NCBI GenBank assembly: GCA_945870925.1
Contig: CAMBTZ010000042.1
Span: 1-10,766, forward strand
DNA length: 10,766 nucleotides
Direction: 5' to 3'
Origin: Chlamydia trachomatis
GTDB taxonomy: Bacteria; Chlamydiota; Chlamydiia; Chlamydiales; 2-12-FULL-49-11
Shown here piece after piece: positions 1-6,304 of the stretch (position 1 is the first letter of the stretch; each line of letters opens with the position of its first letter). The translations under genes and the position numbers were made by a program. The notes below the pieces were generated by a model. That model was not told the DNA's origin. It did no database searches and saw only the letters and a program-made list of their open reading frames with translations.

Positions 1-80
1 GCGTATACAATACAGCTTCACCTCTGGCGATCCTACGGACTTGCAAACTACGATTTTCCTTTGTCATAATCGGCTTATGG

Positions 81-106
81 CTGCTCCGATCAATGATCGA
101 TAGCAG
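81..106. repeat. 26-nt imperfect palindrome
   Basis: The left arm CTGCT-C-CGATCA (81-92) pairs with the right arm TGATCG-AT-AGCAG (94-106). This gives 11 base pairs around a single central A (93), interrupted by a 1-versus-2-nt internal loop. No T-run follows on either strand, so it does not look like an intrinsic terminator. It could be a mobile-element end, a REP-like repeat or a protein-binding dyad. The symmetry is seen directly; any role is open. Confidence 0.55.
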
Positions 107-120
107 AAGACTCTATATGT

Positions 121-135
121 AAGCACTTCGTGCTT
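121..135. repeat. short hairpin with UUC loop
   Basis: AAGCAC (121-126) and GTGCTT (130-135) form a perfect 6-bp stem around TTC. A weak GCTTT follows on the plus strand. It is too short and lacks a proper T-tract, so it is at best a poor terminator for plus-strand transcription coming from the left. Confidence 0.35.
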
Positions 136-172
136 GCTTTGAAATAAAAAATTAAAAGTTTTCCTATAAAAA

Positions 173-228
173 AGACCTCTGTTTGTATAAAATATTTCTT
201 CTCACAAAACAATCTACAAAAGAGGTCT
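173..228 (+). promoter_or_regulatory. inverted repeat covering the transposase ribosome binding site
   Basis: AGACCTCTGTTTGT (173-186) can pair with ACAAAAGAGGTCT (216-228), giving 13 base pairs with one bulged G (181) and a 29-nt loop. The right arm contains the AGAGG Shine-Dalgarno sequence (221-225), six bases before the transposase ATG at 232. A -10-like TATAAA lies at 186-191. A transcript started from it would begin near 198 and lack the left arm, leaving the RBS free, whereas read-through RNA from outside would fold and hide it. That arrangement resembles the protective hairpins known from IS10 and IS50. The pairing and SD are seen; the promoter (no good -35) and the regulatory reading are inference. 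Confidence 0.5.
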
Positions 229-231
229 AAC

Positions 232-935
232 ATGCGTGATTTGGTTGAATTGTTTTGCTCCATTGATGATTTTTGGAAAACATTTAAATCTGATTGGGAC
301 GCTCATTTAATTGATAATTTAAAATTGCGAAGAGGCCCAGATCCTGAGTTAACCACTCCAGAAATGATGACAATTGTAGTTCTGTTTCATCAATCAAATT
401 ATCGAACTTTAAACATTTTTATGCGTCGGTACAGCAAAATCTTTATAGAGAATTTCCGTGCTTAATTAGTTACCCGAGATTCGTAACCCTTATGAAAAAA
501 TTTTTTGTTCCTCTATTTGCATATTTGCTTCATTTTAAAGGAGATATATTATCATTCCAGTTAACACCAGGAAATGTAGCAGATGTGAACATGCTAGAAA
601 CGCCTTCCTGCGGACTCTGGGGAAATTTATTTGGTGATAAAGGTTATATTTCTGCAAAAATAGCAGAAAAACTACTCATAAAAGGCTTGCAAGTAATAAC
701 AGGATTAAAATCAAAAATGAAACAAAGACTTTTTCCTATGATCGATAAGATTCTATTACGTAAACGATCCCTCATTGAAACAGTAAATGATCAATTAAAA
801 AACATTTCGCAGATAGAGCATTCCCGGCGCAGATCACCGGTCAATTTTTTTATTAATTTACTTTCAGGACTAGTTGCATATACACGCCAACCAAAAAAGC
901 CTTCTTTAAAATTTATTTATATGATTCTATGCTAA
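232..935 (+). pseudogene. IS982-family transposase, frameshifted and internally deleted
   Basis: The first part (232 to about 445) encodes the IS982 N-terminus, with FCSIDDFWKTF and MMTIVVLFHQSNYRT. The frame then closes at TAA 463-465. Continuation is found one base back: the other frame reads REFPCLISYPRFVTLM from 447 and stays open to 935, so about one base was lost near 430-449. The second part carries LTPGNVAD (Asp at 582-584), LFGDKGYIS, KILLRKRSLIETVNDQLKN (catalytic Glu at 777-779) and the C-terminal HSRRRSP and QPKKPSL blocks. Between FFVPLFAYL and KGDILSF about 50 to 60 residues are missing in frame. In intact relatives this includes the first catalytic Asp (FIDST block) and the GWFYGFKLHL region. 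The ATG at 232 has a good SD (AGAGG, spacing 6). With two independent lesions and no first Asp, the protein cannot be an active transposase. Family assignment is strong. Confidence 0.88.
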
Positions 936-968
936 TTCCGTCTATTAATTTTCCATTGCTGTGCAGGG

Positions 969-3644
969 TTAGGTTTCGAGCAGGGTGAGGTAGGGGTCCC
1001 CGTTTTTGGTGAGGTCGGGGGCAAGGAAGGTGAGGTAGGGGTCGTCGAAAAAGGTTGTGGGGGAGAAGAGTTTTTTCTTAAGGAGTTTGTCGATTTGTTC
1101 GGGGAGAAGGGGTGAGGGTGAGTTTGAAGCTTCTAGGTAGTATTCGATGAGTGAGGTGAGCGGGAAGTTTGAGGATTTGGTTGTAAGATCTTTGCCGAAA
1201 AGGAGGTTGGGTGGCGCGGGCGATGTGATGGCGCCTAGAATACATAGGTGCGGAAGGTGTTTCCAGAGTTCTGCAACGGAATACTCTTTATGAATATAGA
1301 TTCCTTGTTTTGATAGGGAGGGAAGTTTGCCGGTTAGAGTGAATTTTCGACCATCTTCAAGTGTGATTTGAATTGCGGGGTGGATGTAGCGTGCATCATC
1401 TAGAAATTGGGGCTCTTTACAGGCTGTATCAAAGTGAATAGAGAAAAATTCATTCTGACTGATAGAAAATGTTTTTAGTCCAAGGTGAACTTCTTTTAGT
1501 TCATTTAGGAGTTCTATTTTTGCCTGTTCTCTGAAAAGGGCTGTAGGAAGGATGTTTTTTGTCTCCCACATTGCGAGGAATTCTTCATTGTCTTTTTTCT
1601 GAAAGGCATCAACAGCGATTGATTTATCAAGGTATGAGAGAAAAAATTCTCTAGAATCTTTTTCGGGGGCCTTGTCGAGATAAACTCCAAGCACGCGATT
1701 ACAGTAATAGCGAATGGGGTGTTTAGCTACTTCAATTAAGTGGCGGATATCTATTGCAATGGGGGGGTCTGGCAGAGCAATAATTGAAAAAGATAGAGTT
1801 TTATTTGTTTTTGGATAGAAGGCTATGTTTGGATGTTTAATAATTGGATTTGAAGTATAGTTACGAAGGAGTTCTTGAACGCAAAGTGACGGCGCTAAGG
1901 GCTTCCCATCTTTTTCTGACAGCCCTACATAGCTGATAATAAGCGCTTTTTTTGCAGACATTAGGGATTCCTGAAAATATAAACGATCATTTTCGGAGTT
2001 TTCGGGCTGATGATTTGAGCCTGGGAGTCCCTTTAGTTCATTTAAGCTGCAAGCCACTCTTTTTCTTGGGAATGAATCTTCACATAGGCCAAGTAAAAAT
2101 ATTACCTCTCTATCAAGGCTTGCAGCTTCAGATAAATTTACAAATTGAATGATTGGTTTTTTGCTATAGCTTTTCTCAAATGTTTTTTTAGCTAGAATTT
2201 TTTTGATGAGAGAATGAATCGATGGAAAGAGAAATTGTGAATTAAGAACGCTTGCAAGATTGTTAAGGGAGTGGATCTCCTTTAAAATAAAATCAAGCTC
2301 GCTTGTGTCAGGAAAATATTTATTGAGGAGTTCATCTAAAAGAGTGATCCAGTTAGAGAGAGTATCTTCCTTCTTACCTAAACTTCTAAGATCGGTAAAA
2401 AGTGTTTCTAAAAAGAAAAGCAGATTTCCAAGAGTTTCAAACTTAGAAATTTCTATCGATGATGAAAATGCAAGTGATTCTAATATTTTTTCAAAGGCAA
2501 ATTTCCAAGAGCCTCTTTCTGAAATGGCTTCAACTTCTAAAATCTCTCGCTTCATCTCCTGGTCAAAGCCCCACTCAATATTCATATCATCAATGATTTG
2601 ATGAAGGAGGGAAAATTCAACTGAAGTAAAATTTTGTTTTTTTGAAATTGGACTTGAGAAGAGAAGGTCGATAACAGATTCTCTTTCAAAACGGCTTTGT
2701 GTTAATTGAAAAAATAGATCGACTGTTTTTAAGTAATGATTGTGCGGAAGAGCTGAAAGACCTGATATCGAATAACCAAGAGAAGATGATTCTTGTTCAA
2801 AGACAAATTGTATGTGTGGAAAGTAGAGATTTAAATCTGAAGCCATAACAGTGATATCTTCAGGATTAACAGAACCATCTTGAAGTGCTAATTTAAGATT
2901 CTCCATTAATATTTCAATCTCACGTAAAGGCGAAGATGCCTCATGGTATTGAAGTGTTGAAATTTGATTTTCAGAGGTGCAGCGCTTATGAAAATAGGTT
3001 ACTTGTGAATTTTCGGAAAGCTTTTCTAAAAAGCTTTTATATATTTCGGGGATATGGGGTATGTTAAAAAATATAATATTGTTAGAAATTCTAGGGGCAG
3101 GATTGTTTTTAAAAACATGACAGGGAAAGCTCCATATTTTTACAACTTCGTGCCATAGTACCTGTTGCCATCCATCATTTTTTTCCCAAGCATCTAAGGC
3201 GGTTCCTCCATAAATTCCGTAGTAGAGAAAAATGGGTGCAAGTTCTTGAGAGAGTGCTGTGATTTTGTTTCGATCGTTGCCTAAATAGCTTATAAGAGGG
3301 AGAAGTTTTTCTGGGGGATTTATAAGAAGAGATTCTATGTATAAAGAGAGATCAGTAATTGTCGGAAATAAATAGGTGTCTGAGTAGGAAGTTTTTATAA
3401 AATAGTCAATCCCTTGAGCTAAAGTTAAAAAACGAACACCAAAGAAGCCTTCTGATGTATCTGTTAAATATTGTGTTAAAAAATCTTTTATGGGATTACT
3501 TGGGATTATGATGATGGTGCGAAGGCTGCGCTCTTTCTTAGAAAGGACCTCTTTTAGAGTAGAGGCTAAGTCAAAGAGGTTATTGCGGATAAAAACAGCA
3601 TTTGAAGTTATTGCGCAAGGCGGTACAATGGCTTCATTCAACAT
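969..3644 (-). CDS. recC: RecC-like exodeoxyribonuclease V gamma subunit
   Basis: This 891-residue protein is RecC, the Chi-recognition and scaffold subunit of the RecBCD helicase-nuclease that processes double-strand breaks in the cytoplasm. Family blocks in order are: an N-terminal NAVFIRNNLFDLA start; DITVMASDLNLYFPHIQFVF (263-282); the HNHYLKTVDLFFQLTQSRFERESVIDLL block (301-328); NIEWGFD (355-361); VIFLLGLCEDSFPRK (514-528), matching the usual LLGxNDGxxPR; and HLIEVAKHPIRYYCNRVLGV (635-654) at the start of the nuclease-like C-terminal fold. It is shorter than E. coli RecC (about 1,120). The start is the ATG at 3644-3642, with a weak AGGA 12 bases upstream; no better start lies before the conserved block. 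It is divergent from the transporter gene, with 20 bp between the two start codons. The stop TAA touches the IS remnant, so the last residues may be IS-altered. recB is not adjacent within the window. Confidence 0.88.
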   Translation of the reverse strand: MLNEAIVPPCAITSNAVFIRNNLFDLASTLKEVLSKKERSLRTIIIIPSNPIKDFLTQYLTDTSEGFFGVRFLTLAQGIDYFIKTSYSDTYLFPTITDLSLYIESLLINPPEKLLPLISYLGNDRNKITALSQELAPIFLYYGIYGGTALDAWEKNDGWQQVLWHEVVKIWSFPCHVFKNNPAPRISNNIIFFNIPHIPEIYKSFLEKLSENSQVTYFHKRCTSENQISTLQYHEASSPLREIEILMENLKLALQDGSVNPEDITVMASDLNLYFPHIQFVFEQESSSLGYSISGLSALPHNHYLKTVDLFFQLTQSRFERESVIDLLFSSPISKKQNFTSVEFSLLHQIIDDMNIEWGFDQEMKREILEVEAISERGSWKFAFEKILESLAFSSSIEISKFETLGNLLFFLETLFTDLRSLGKKEDTLSNWITLLDELLNKYFPDTSELDFILKEIHSLNNLASVLNSQFLFPSIHSLIKKILAKKTFEKSYSKKPIIQFVNLSEAASLDREVIFLLGLCEDSFPRKRVACSLNELKGLPGSNHQPENSENDRLYFQESLMSAKKALIISYVGLSEKDGKPLAPSLCVQELLRNYTSNPIIKHPNIAFYPKTNKTLSFSIIALPDPPIAIDIRHLIEVAKHPIRYYCNRVLGVYLDKAPEKDSREFFLSYLDKSIAVDAFQKKDNEEFLAMWETKNILPTALFREQAKIELLNELKEVHLGLKTFSISQNEFFSIHFDTACKEPQFLDDARYIHPAIQITLEDGRKFTLTGKLPSLSKQGIYIHKEYSVAELWKHLPHLCILGAITSPAPPNLLFGKDLTTKSSNFPLTSLIEYYLEASNSPSPLLPEQIDKLLKKKLFSPTTFFDDPYLTFLAPDLTKNGDPYLTLLET
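984..1043 (-). repeat. three-copy G-rich repeat in the recC 3' end
   Basis: GGTGAGGTAGGGGTC occurs exactly at 984-998 and 1029-1043, and a near copy GGTGAGGTCGGGG lies between them at 1008-1020. Offsets are 24 and 21 bases, all in frame. On the coding strand they give DPYLTFLA, PDLTKNG and DPYLTLLE at residues 868-890 of RecC. The surrounding last 400 or so bases of recC are visibly more G-rich on the plus strand than the rest of the gene. A local in-frame duplication is the simplest reading. Confidence 0.7.
3602..3629 (+). promoter_or_regulatory. candidate sigma-66-type promoter of the transporter gene
   Basis: TTGAAG (3602-3607) and TACAAT (3624-3629) are separated by 16 bases, close to the major bacterial sigma-factor consensus. 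Transcription would start near 3636 and give a leader of about 29 nt containing AAAAGG (3651-3656), eight bases before the ATG at 3665. The promoter lies inside the 5' end of recC on the opposite strand, which is expected because only 20 bp separate the two start codons. No equally good promoter was seen for recC. Confidence 0.4.
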
Positions 3645-3664
3645 AATAATAAAAGGTCCTATTC

Positions 3665-5401
3665 ATGCATAGATTACTTAGGTTACGCTTTGATAGGCAT
3701 CCATTTCGGTTGCTAAACATCGCACAATTCTTTGCTGTTCTTAATGATAATCTTTTTAAATTTTTAACGATATACCTCCTCATCGATTTGCAAGGAAAAG
3801 AGGCTTCTAGTGATATTTTATTCTGGGTGGGCGTCTGCTTTGTCCTCCCTTTTCTCCTATTTTCATCAGCTGGCGGTATTTTAGCAGATCGCTTCAGTAA
3901 GCAAAAGCTTATTATTTGGCTTAAAGCATTAGAAATTGTTGTTATAGGTGGTGGTTTTGTAGCCTACTACTATCAAAGTGTTTATGGTTGCTACATAACG
4001 CTTTTTATGCTTTGCTTTCAGAGCGCTCTTTTGAGTCCATCTAAATTCAGTATAATCCCGGAACTTGTTGGAAAAGAACAAATAGCAAAAGCTAACGGCT
4101 TGATTACTTCATCATCTTATTTAGCCATGATAGTGGGAACTTTTTTAGCTTCCTTTTTAACTAGAGCAACTCATAGAAATTTTTTATTGTCAGTTACTGT
4201 TTGTATCGCCTTTGCAATTATTGGCTTTATTGCAAGCTTGTATATTCCTTACACACTTCCTGCCCGTAACAAGCAAAAAATGCCCTTTTTCTTTATTTCA
4301 CAAACTATTCAAACTTTGAAGTTTTGCAAAAAAACACCGAGACTTTTTATGGCCGTTGTCGGATCGGCATTTTTCCTCTTTATTGGAGCTTTTGTTCAGT
4401 TAAATATTATTCCCTTTGCTATGGATTTCATGAACTTAAGTGAAGTCGGGGGTGGTGACCTTTTTCTTAGCACTGCAATTGGTATTGCATTAGGGGCAGC
4501 TGTTGGAGGCAAATTGTGCAAAAAAGATATAGATTTAGGTCTTTCATGCTTTGCCCTTTTGGGACTTTCTATTGCTCTCTTCTTTCTCCCTATTGTAAAG
4601 CACTCAGTAATAGGATCAGTTTGTTGTTTAGCAATACTTGGTTTTTTAGGAGGACTCTATGTAGTACCGCTAGAAGCATATATTCAATCATTTAGCCCTT
4701 CGGAAATGCGAGGCCAGGTTTTTGCTGCTGAGAATTTTTTAAGCTTCTTTGGAGTTCTCTTGGCGCCGCTTTGCCTTTTGCTTTTTGGAAAATTAATGAA
4801 TGTCTCATCTGCCGCAGGATTTACTATGATGTCTGTAATTATTTTTACAGCCTTTGTCGTGTTAGCTAAATATTTAGGTGTCCATTTCCTCCATTTTATT
4901 TCGCGAAGAACGATCCATCCATTCTATAATTTACATTTTATCGGTTACCCTTTTGGGCCTAACTATCAAGAAGATAAAATAGCGATTTATTACAAAGGAA
5001 GCTCTTTAAGAAATATAGCGCTCCTCCTTGGTGAATCTTCAAAAATGCATCTTTTTATCGTAAAAGAGAGAAGAGGGGTCTTTGATAAGTTCATAAATTA
5101 TTTCACTAATATGGATACTTTCTATCTTGATGAGCCTATTAATGATAAAATCAGAGCACTTACTACTCACATTAGACCTGTCTTTTTATTTACTTCAAAA
5201 GCAAGTTACCAGCATTTTGCAAACAATCAATATTTTGAAATAATGAGTAGTGAAAACGGCTATCAAGTAAAACAATTTGCTGTAAAGCATGTCTCTCATT
5301 TTAAACCACATTGGACGTTATTTTTTAAGAGAACTCAGATCACACTTCAATTTGTAGCAAATAATAAAAGTGCTGACATTCTGGAGAGTGCTTTTGTTTA
5401 G
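3665..5401 (+). CDS. ygeD: LplT/YgeD-like MFS transporter with C-terminal tail domain
   Basis: This is an inner-membrane major facilitator superfamily protein of 578 residues, related to the lysophospholipid transporter LplT and the MFS part of Aas-type fusions. Residues 15-408 hold about 12 hydrophobic segments. Family marks are NDNLFKFL (27-34), the loop 2-3 motif GGILADRFSKQKLI (70-83), LLSPSKFSIIPELV then AKANGL (122-146), and GGLYVVPLEAYIQ (329-341) followed by RGQVFAAENF. After the last helix comes a soluble tail of about 165 residues (413-578). Unlike PlsC-fused relatives, I see no HxxxxD acyltransferase motif in it. The ATG at 3665 has a good SD (AAAAGG, spacing 8). Adjacency to recC matches my recollection of chlamydial recC/ygeD. 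The substrate is inferred only from the family; lysophospholipid flipping is plausible for an intracellular bacterium scavenging host lipids. Confidence 0.8.
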   Translation: MHRLLRLRFDRHPFRLLNIAQFFAVLNDNLFKFLTIYLLIDLQGKEASSDILFWVGVCFVLPFLLFSSAGGILADRFSKQKLIIWLKALEIVVIGGGFVAYYYQSVYGCYITLFMLCFQSALLSPSKFSIIPELVGKEQIAKANGLITSSSYLAMIVGTFLASFLTRATHRNFLLSVTVCIAFAIIGFIASLYIPYTLPARNKQKMPFFFISQTIQTLKFCKKTPRLFMAVVGSAFFLFIGAFVQLNIIPFAMDFMNLSEVGGGDLFLSTAIGIALGAAVGGKLCKKDIDLGLSCFALLGLSIALFFLPIVKHSVIGSVCCLAILGFLGGLYVVPLEAYIQSFSPSEMRGQVFAAENFLSFFGVLLAPLCLLLFGKLMNVSSAAGFTMMSVIIFTAFVVLAKYLGVHFLHFISRRTIHPFYNLHFIGYPFGPNYQEDKIAIYYKGSSLRNIALLLGESSKMHLFIVKERRGVFDKFINYFTNMDTFYLDEPINDKIRALTTHIRPVFLFTSKASYQHFANNQYFEIMSSENGYQVKQFAVKHVSHFKPHWTLFFKRTQITLQFVANNKSADILESAFV

Positions 5402-5420
5402 AAGTTGTTTAAAACAACTT
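5402..5420. terminator. palindrome between convergent genes, possible weak bidirectional terminator
   Basis: AAGTTGTTT (5402-5410) and AAACAACTT (5412-5420) are perfect inverted repeats around one A; a realistic hairpin has a 7-bp stem and 5-nt loop. It starts directly after the transporter stop codon (TAG 5399-5401) and contains the stop of the convergent gene (TAA 5411-5409). The stem is AT-rich and lacks a clear T-tract on either side, so termination strength is doubtful, although the position is right for a shared terminator. Confidence 0.35.
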
Positions 5421-6260
5421 TGTTAAAAGAGTCCATGCCTTTTCTATTATTGAGTCAGGTGTATCTTTTTCATCTCTTTCTACCCCACTAAAAGATAGTA
5501 ACTTATCAATATAAAATTCTATTTGTCTTTCATTTAATGAGTCTTTTATATACTTAAGTTCAATAAGTCTTAATAGGGCAGAATGTTGCGGATTAACTCC
5601 TAAAGAAGCTTTACATAATGTTGCTGCAATTCTTTGAGTGTATTTTTTATTTTTGTAGTCCCTAAAAAGAGAGTCAGCTTCTTTTTGAATCTTATCAGTA
5701 TTAAAATGAGTGCCTTCGCTAGCTAGAGCTGTAATATAGCCTGATAATAACTTCTCTATTTTCTCATTTACGGATTTTAATTCTGGAGATTTTCTTAAAT
5801 TGCATAAGTGTATAATGCCTATAATAAGATTATATCTTGATAAGTGAGAGATTTTTGTGTTTTTAATTTGAAGGTAGAGTTCAAATTGTTTTACGTGGAT
5901 ATTACTATCTTTTTGCGGGTTTAATATTGCTTGTGGGGGATTTTTATGTAGGGGAGGTCTTCCTGATGGTTTTCTATCTATCTGAAGTCCATTGTAAATC
6001 GTTTGTAGTTTGTCAGCTGTAGTTTTAAGTTTCATTTGTAATTCTGGATCGATTCCTAATTCTTCTAGTATGGGGCCTAGAGGTTGACAGAAGACATCAA
6101 AGTCGTGCTTTAAGTCTTTATAGTGAAAGTTATTATGCTCTGTTAAAATTCTTTCACAGATTGCAGCTGCTCTGTCTTTGCGTCGAGATGTTAGCGTTTT
6201 TCCAATTTTGGAAGAAGAATCGTCAGGAGCATGTGGAGGAGTTTCACCAATTGGTTCCAT
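5409..6260 (-). CDS. hypothetical hydrophilic, mostly helical protein
   Basis: I do not recognise this 283-residue protein. It has no signal peptide or membrane segment and is rich in charged residues. The N-terminus is disordered-looking and proline/serine-rich (ETPPHAPDDSSSK, 6-18), followed by an RRKDR basic patch. A second proline-rich stretch (KPSGRPPLHKNPP, 97-109) separates a helical N-terminal half from a helical C-terminal half (about 122-283) with amphipathic segments such as LKSVNEKIEKLLSGYI. I chose the ATG at 6260; an upstream TTG at 6311 would extend it by 17 residues into the end of the barrel gene and has no SD. The ATG also lacks a clear SD, so the start is uncertain. It lies 44 bp downstream of the barrel gene on the same strand and may be co-transcribed. 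A lineage-specific or secreted host-interaction protein is possible, but no motif shows this. Confidence 0.6.
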   Translation of the reverse strand: MEPIGETPPHAPDDSSSKIGKTLTSRRKDRAAAICERILTEHNNFHYKDLKHDFDVFCQPLGPILEELGIDPELQMKLKTTADKLQTIYNGLQIDRKPSGRPPLHKNPPQAILNPQKDSNIHVKQFELYLQIKNTKISHLSRYNLIIGIIHLCNLRKSPELKSVNEKIEKLLSGYITALASEGTHFNTDKIQKEADSLFRDYKNKKYTQRIAATLCKASLGVNPQHSALLRLIELKYIKDSLNERQIEFYIDKLLSFSGVERDEKDTPDSIIEKAWTLLTKLF

Positions 6261-6304
6261 ATTTATGATAAATTCATATCGAACCAAATTTGTAAATAAA
6301 AATT

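Larger units (their letters stand above)
1..231. other. left-edge stretch without a recognisable complete gene
   Basis: No complete gene can be supported here. On the minus strand a frame is open from about 111 to the left edge, with an ATG at 67-65 that would begin MTKENRSLQVRR and run on past position 1. It has no well-placed Shine-Dalgarno sequence, and all three plus-strand frames are also open for roughly the first 70 to 120 bases, so openness proves little. The segment holds a long imperfect palindrome (81-106) and a short hairpin (121-135), and from 136 on it becomes very AT-rich, leading into the IS remnant. It could be the edge of a neighbouring gene, the flank of an older mobile element, or a dispersed intergenic repeat. 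I cannot decide between these from the window alone. Confidence 0.4.
173..969 (+). mobile_element. degenerate IS982-family insertion sequence (approximate limits)
   Basis: The transposase remnant at 232-935 identifies the element as IS982 family, whose members are roughly 1 kb with a single DDE transposase gene. The right limit is placed at about 969. Reading inward on the minus strand from there gives ACCC, and IS982-family ends as I recall them usually begin with ACC. No convincing matching left terminal repeat was found; a loosely similar AT-rich stretch at about 136-158 may be its decayed form. No target-site duplication was recognised. The left limit shown is the outer arm of the hairpin near the transposase start and may be wrong by tens of bases. 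The element is dead, because its transposase is frameshifted and has lost its middle. Confidence 0.55.

Noticed and set aside
425..450. Programmed -1 frameshift in the transposase, as in IS1 or IS3 elements
   Set aside because: No clear slippery heptamer is present, IS982 transposases are normally a single frame, and the downstream deletion of the first catalytic Asp shows simple decay.
3490..3672. Small plus-strand gene over the recC start
   Set aside because: It lies antisense to conserved RecC N-terminal coding sequence, shows no family features, and overlaps the better-supported start of the transporter gene.
4904..5401. C-terminal tail of the transporter as a PlsC-type acyltransferase
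   Set aside because: No HxxxxD motif or other PlsC blocks can be found; HVSHFKPHW does not match.
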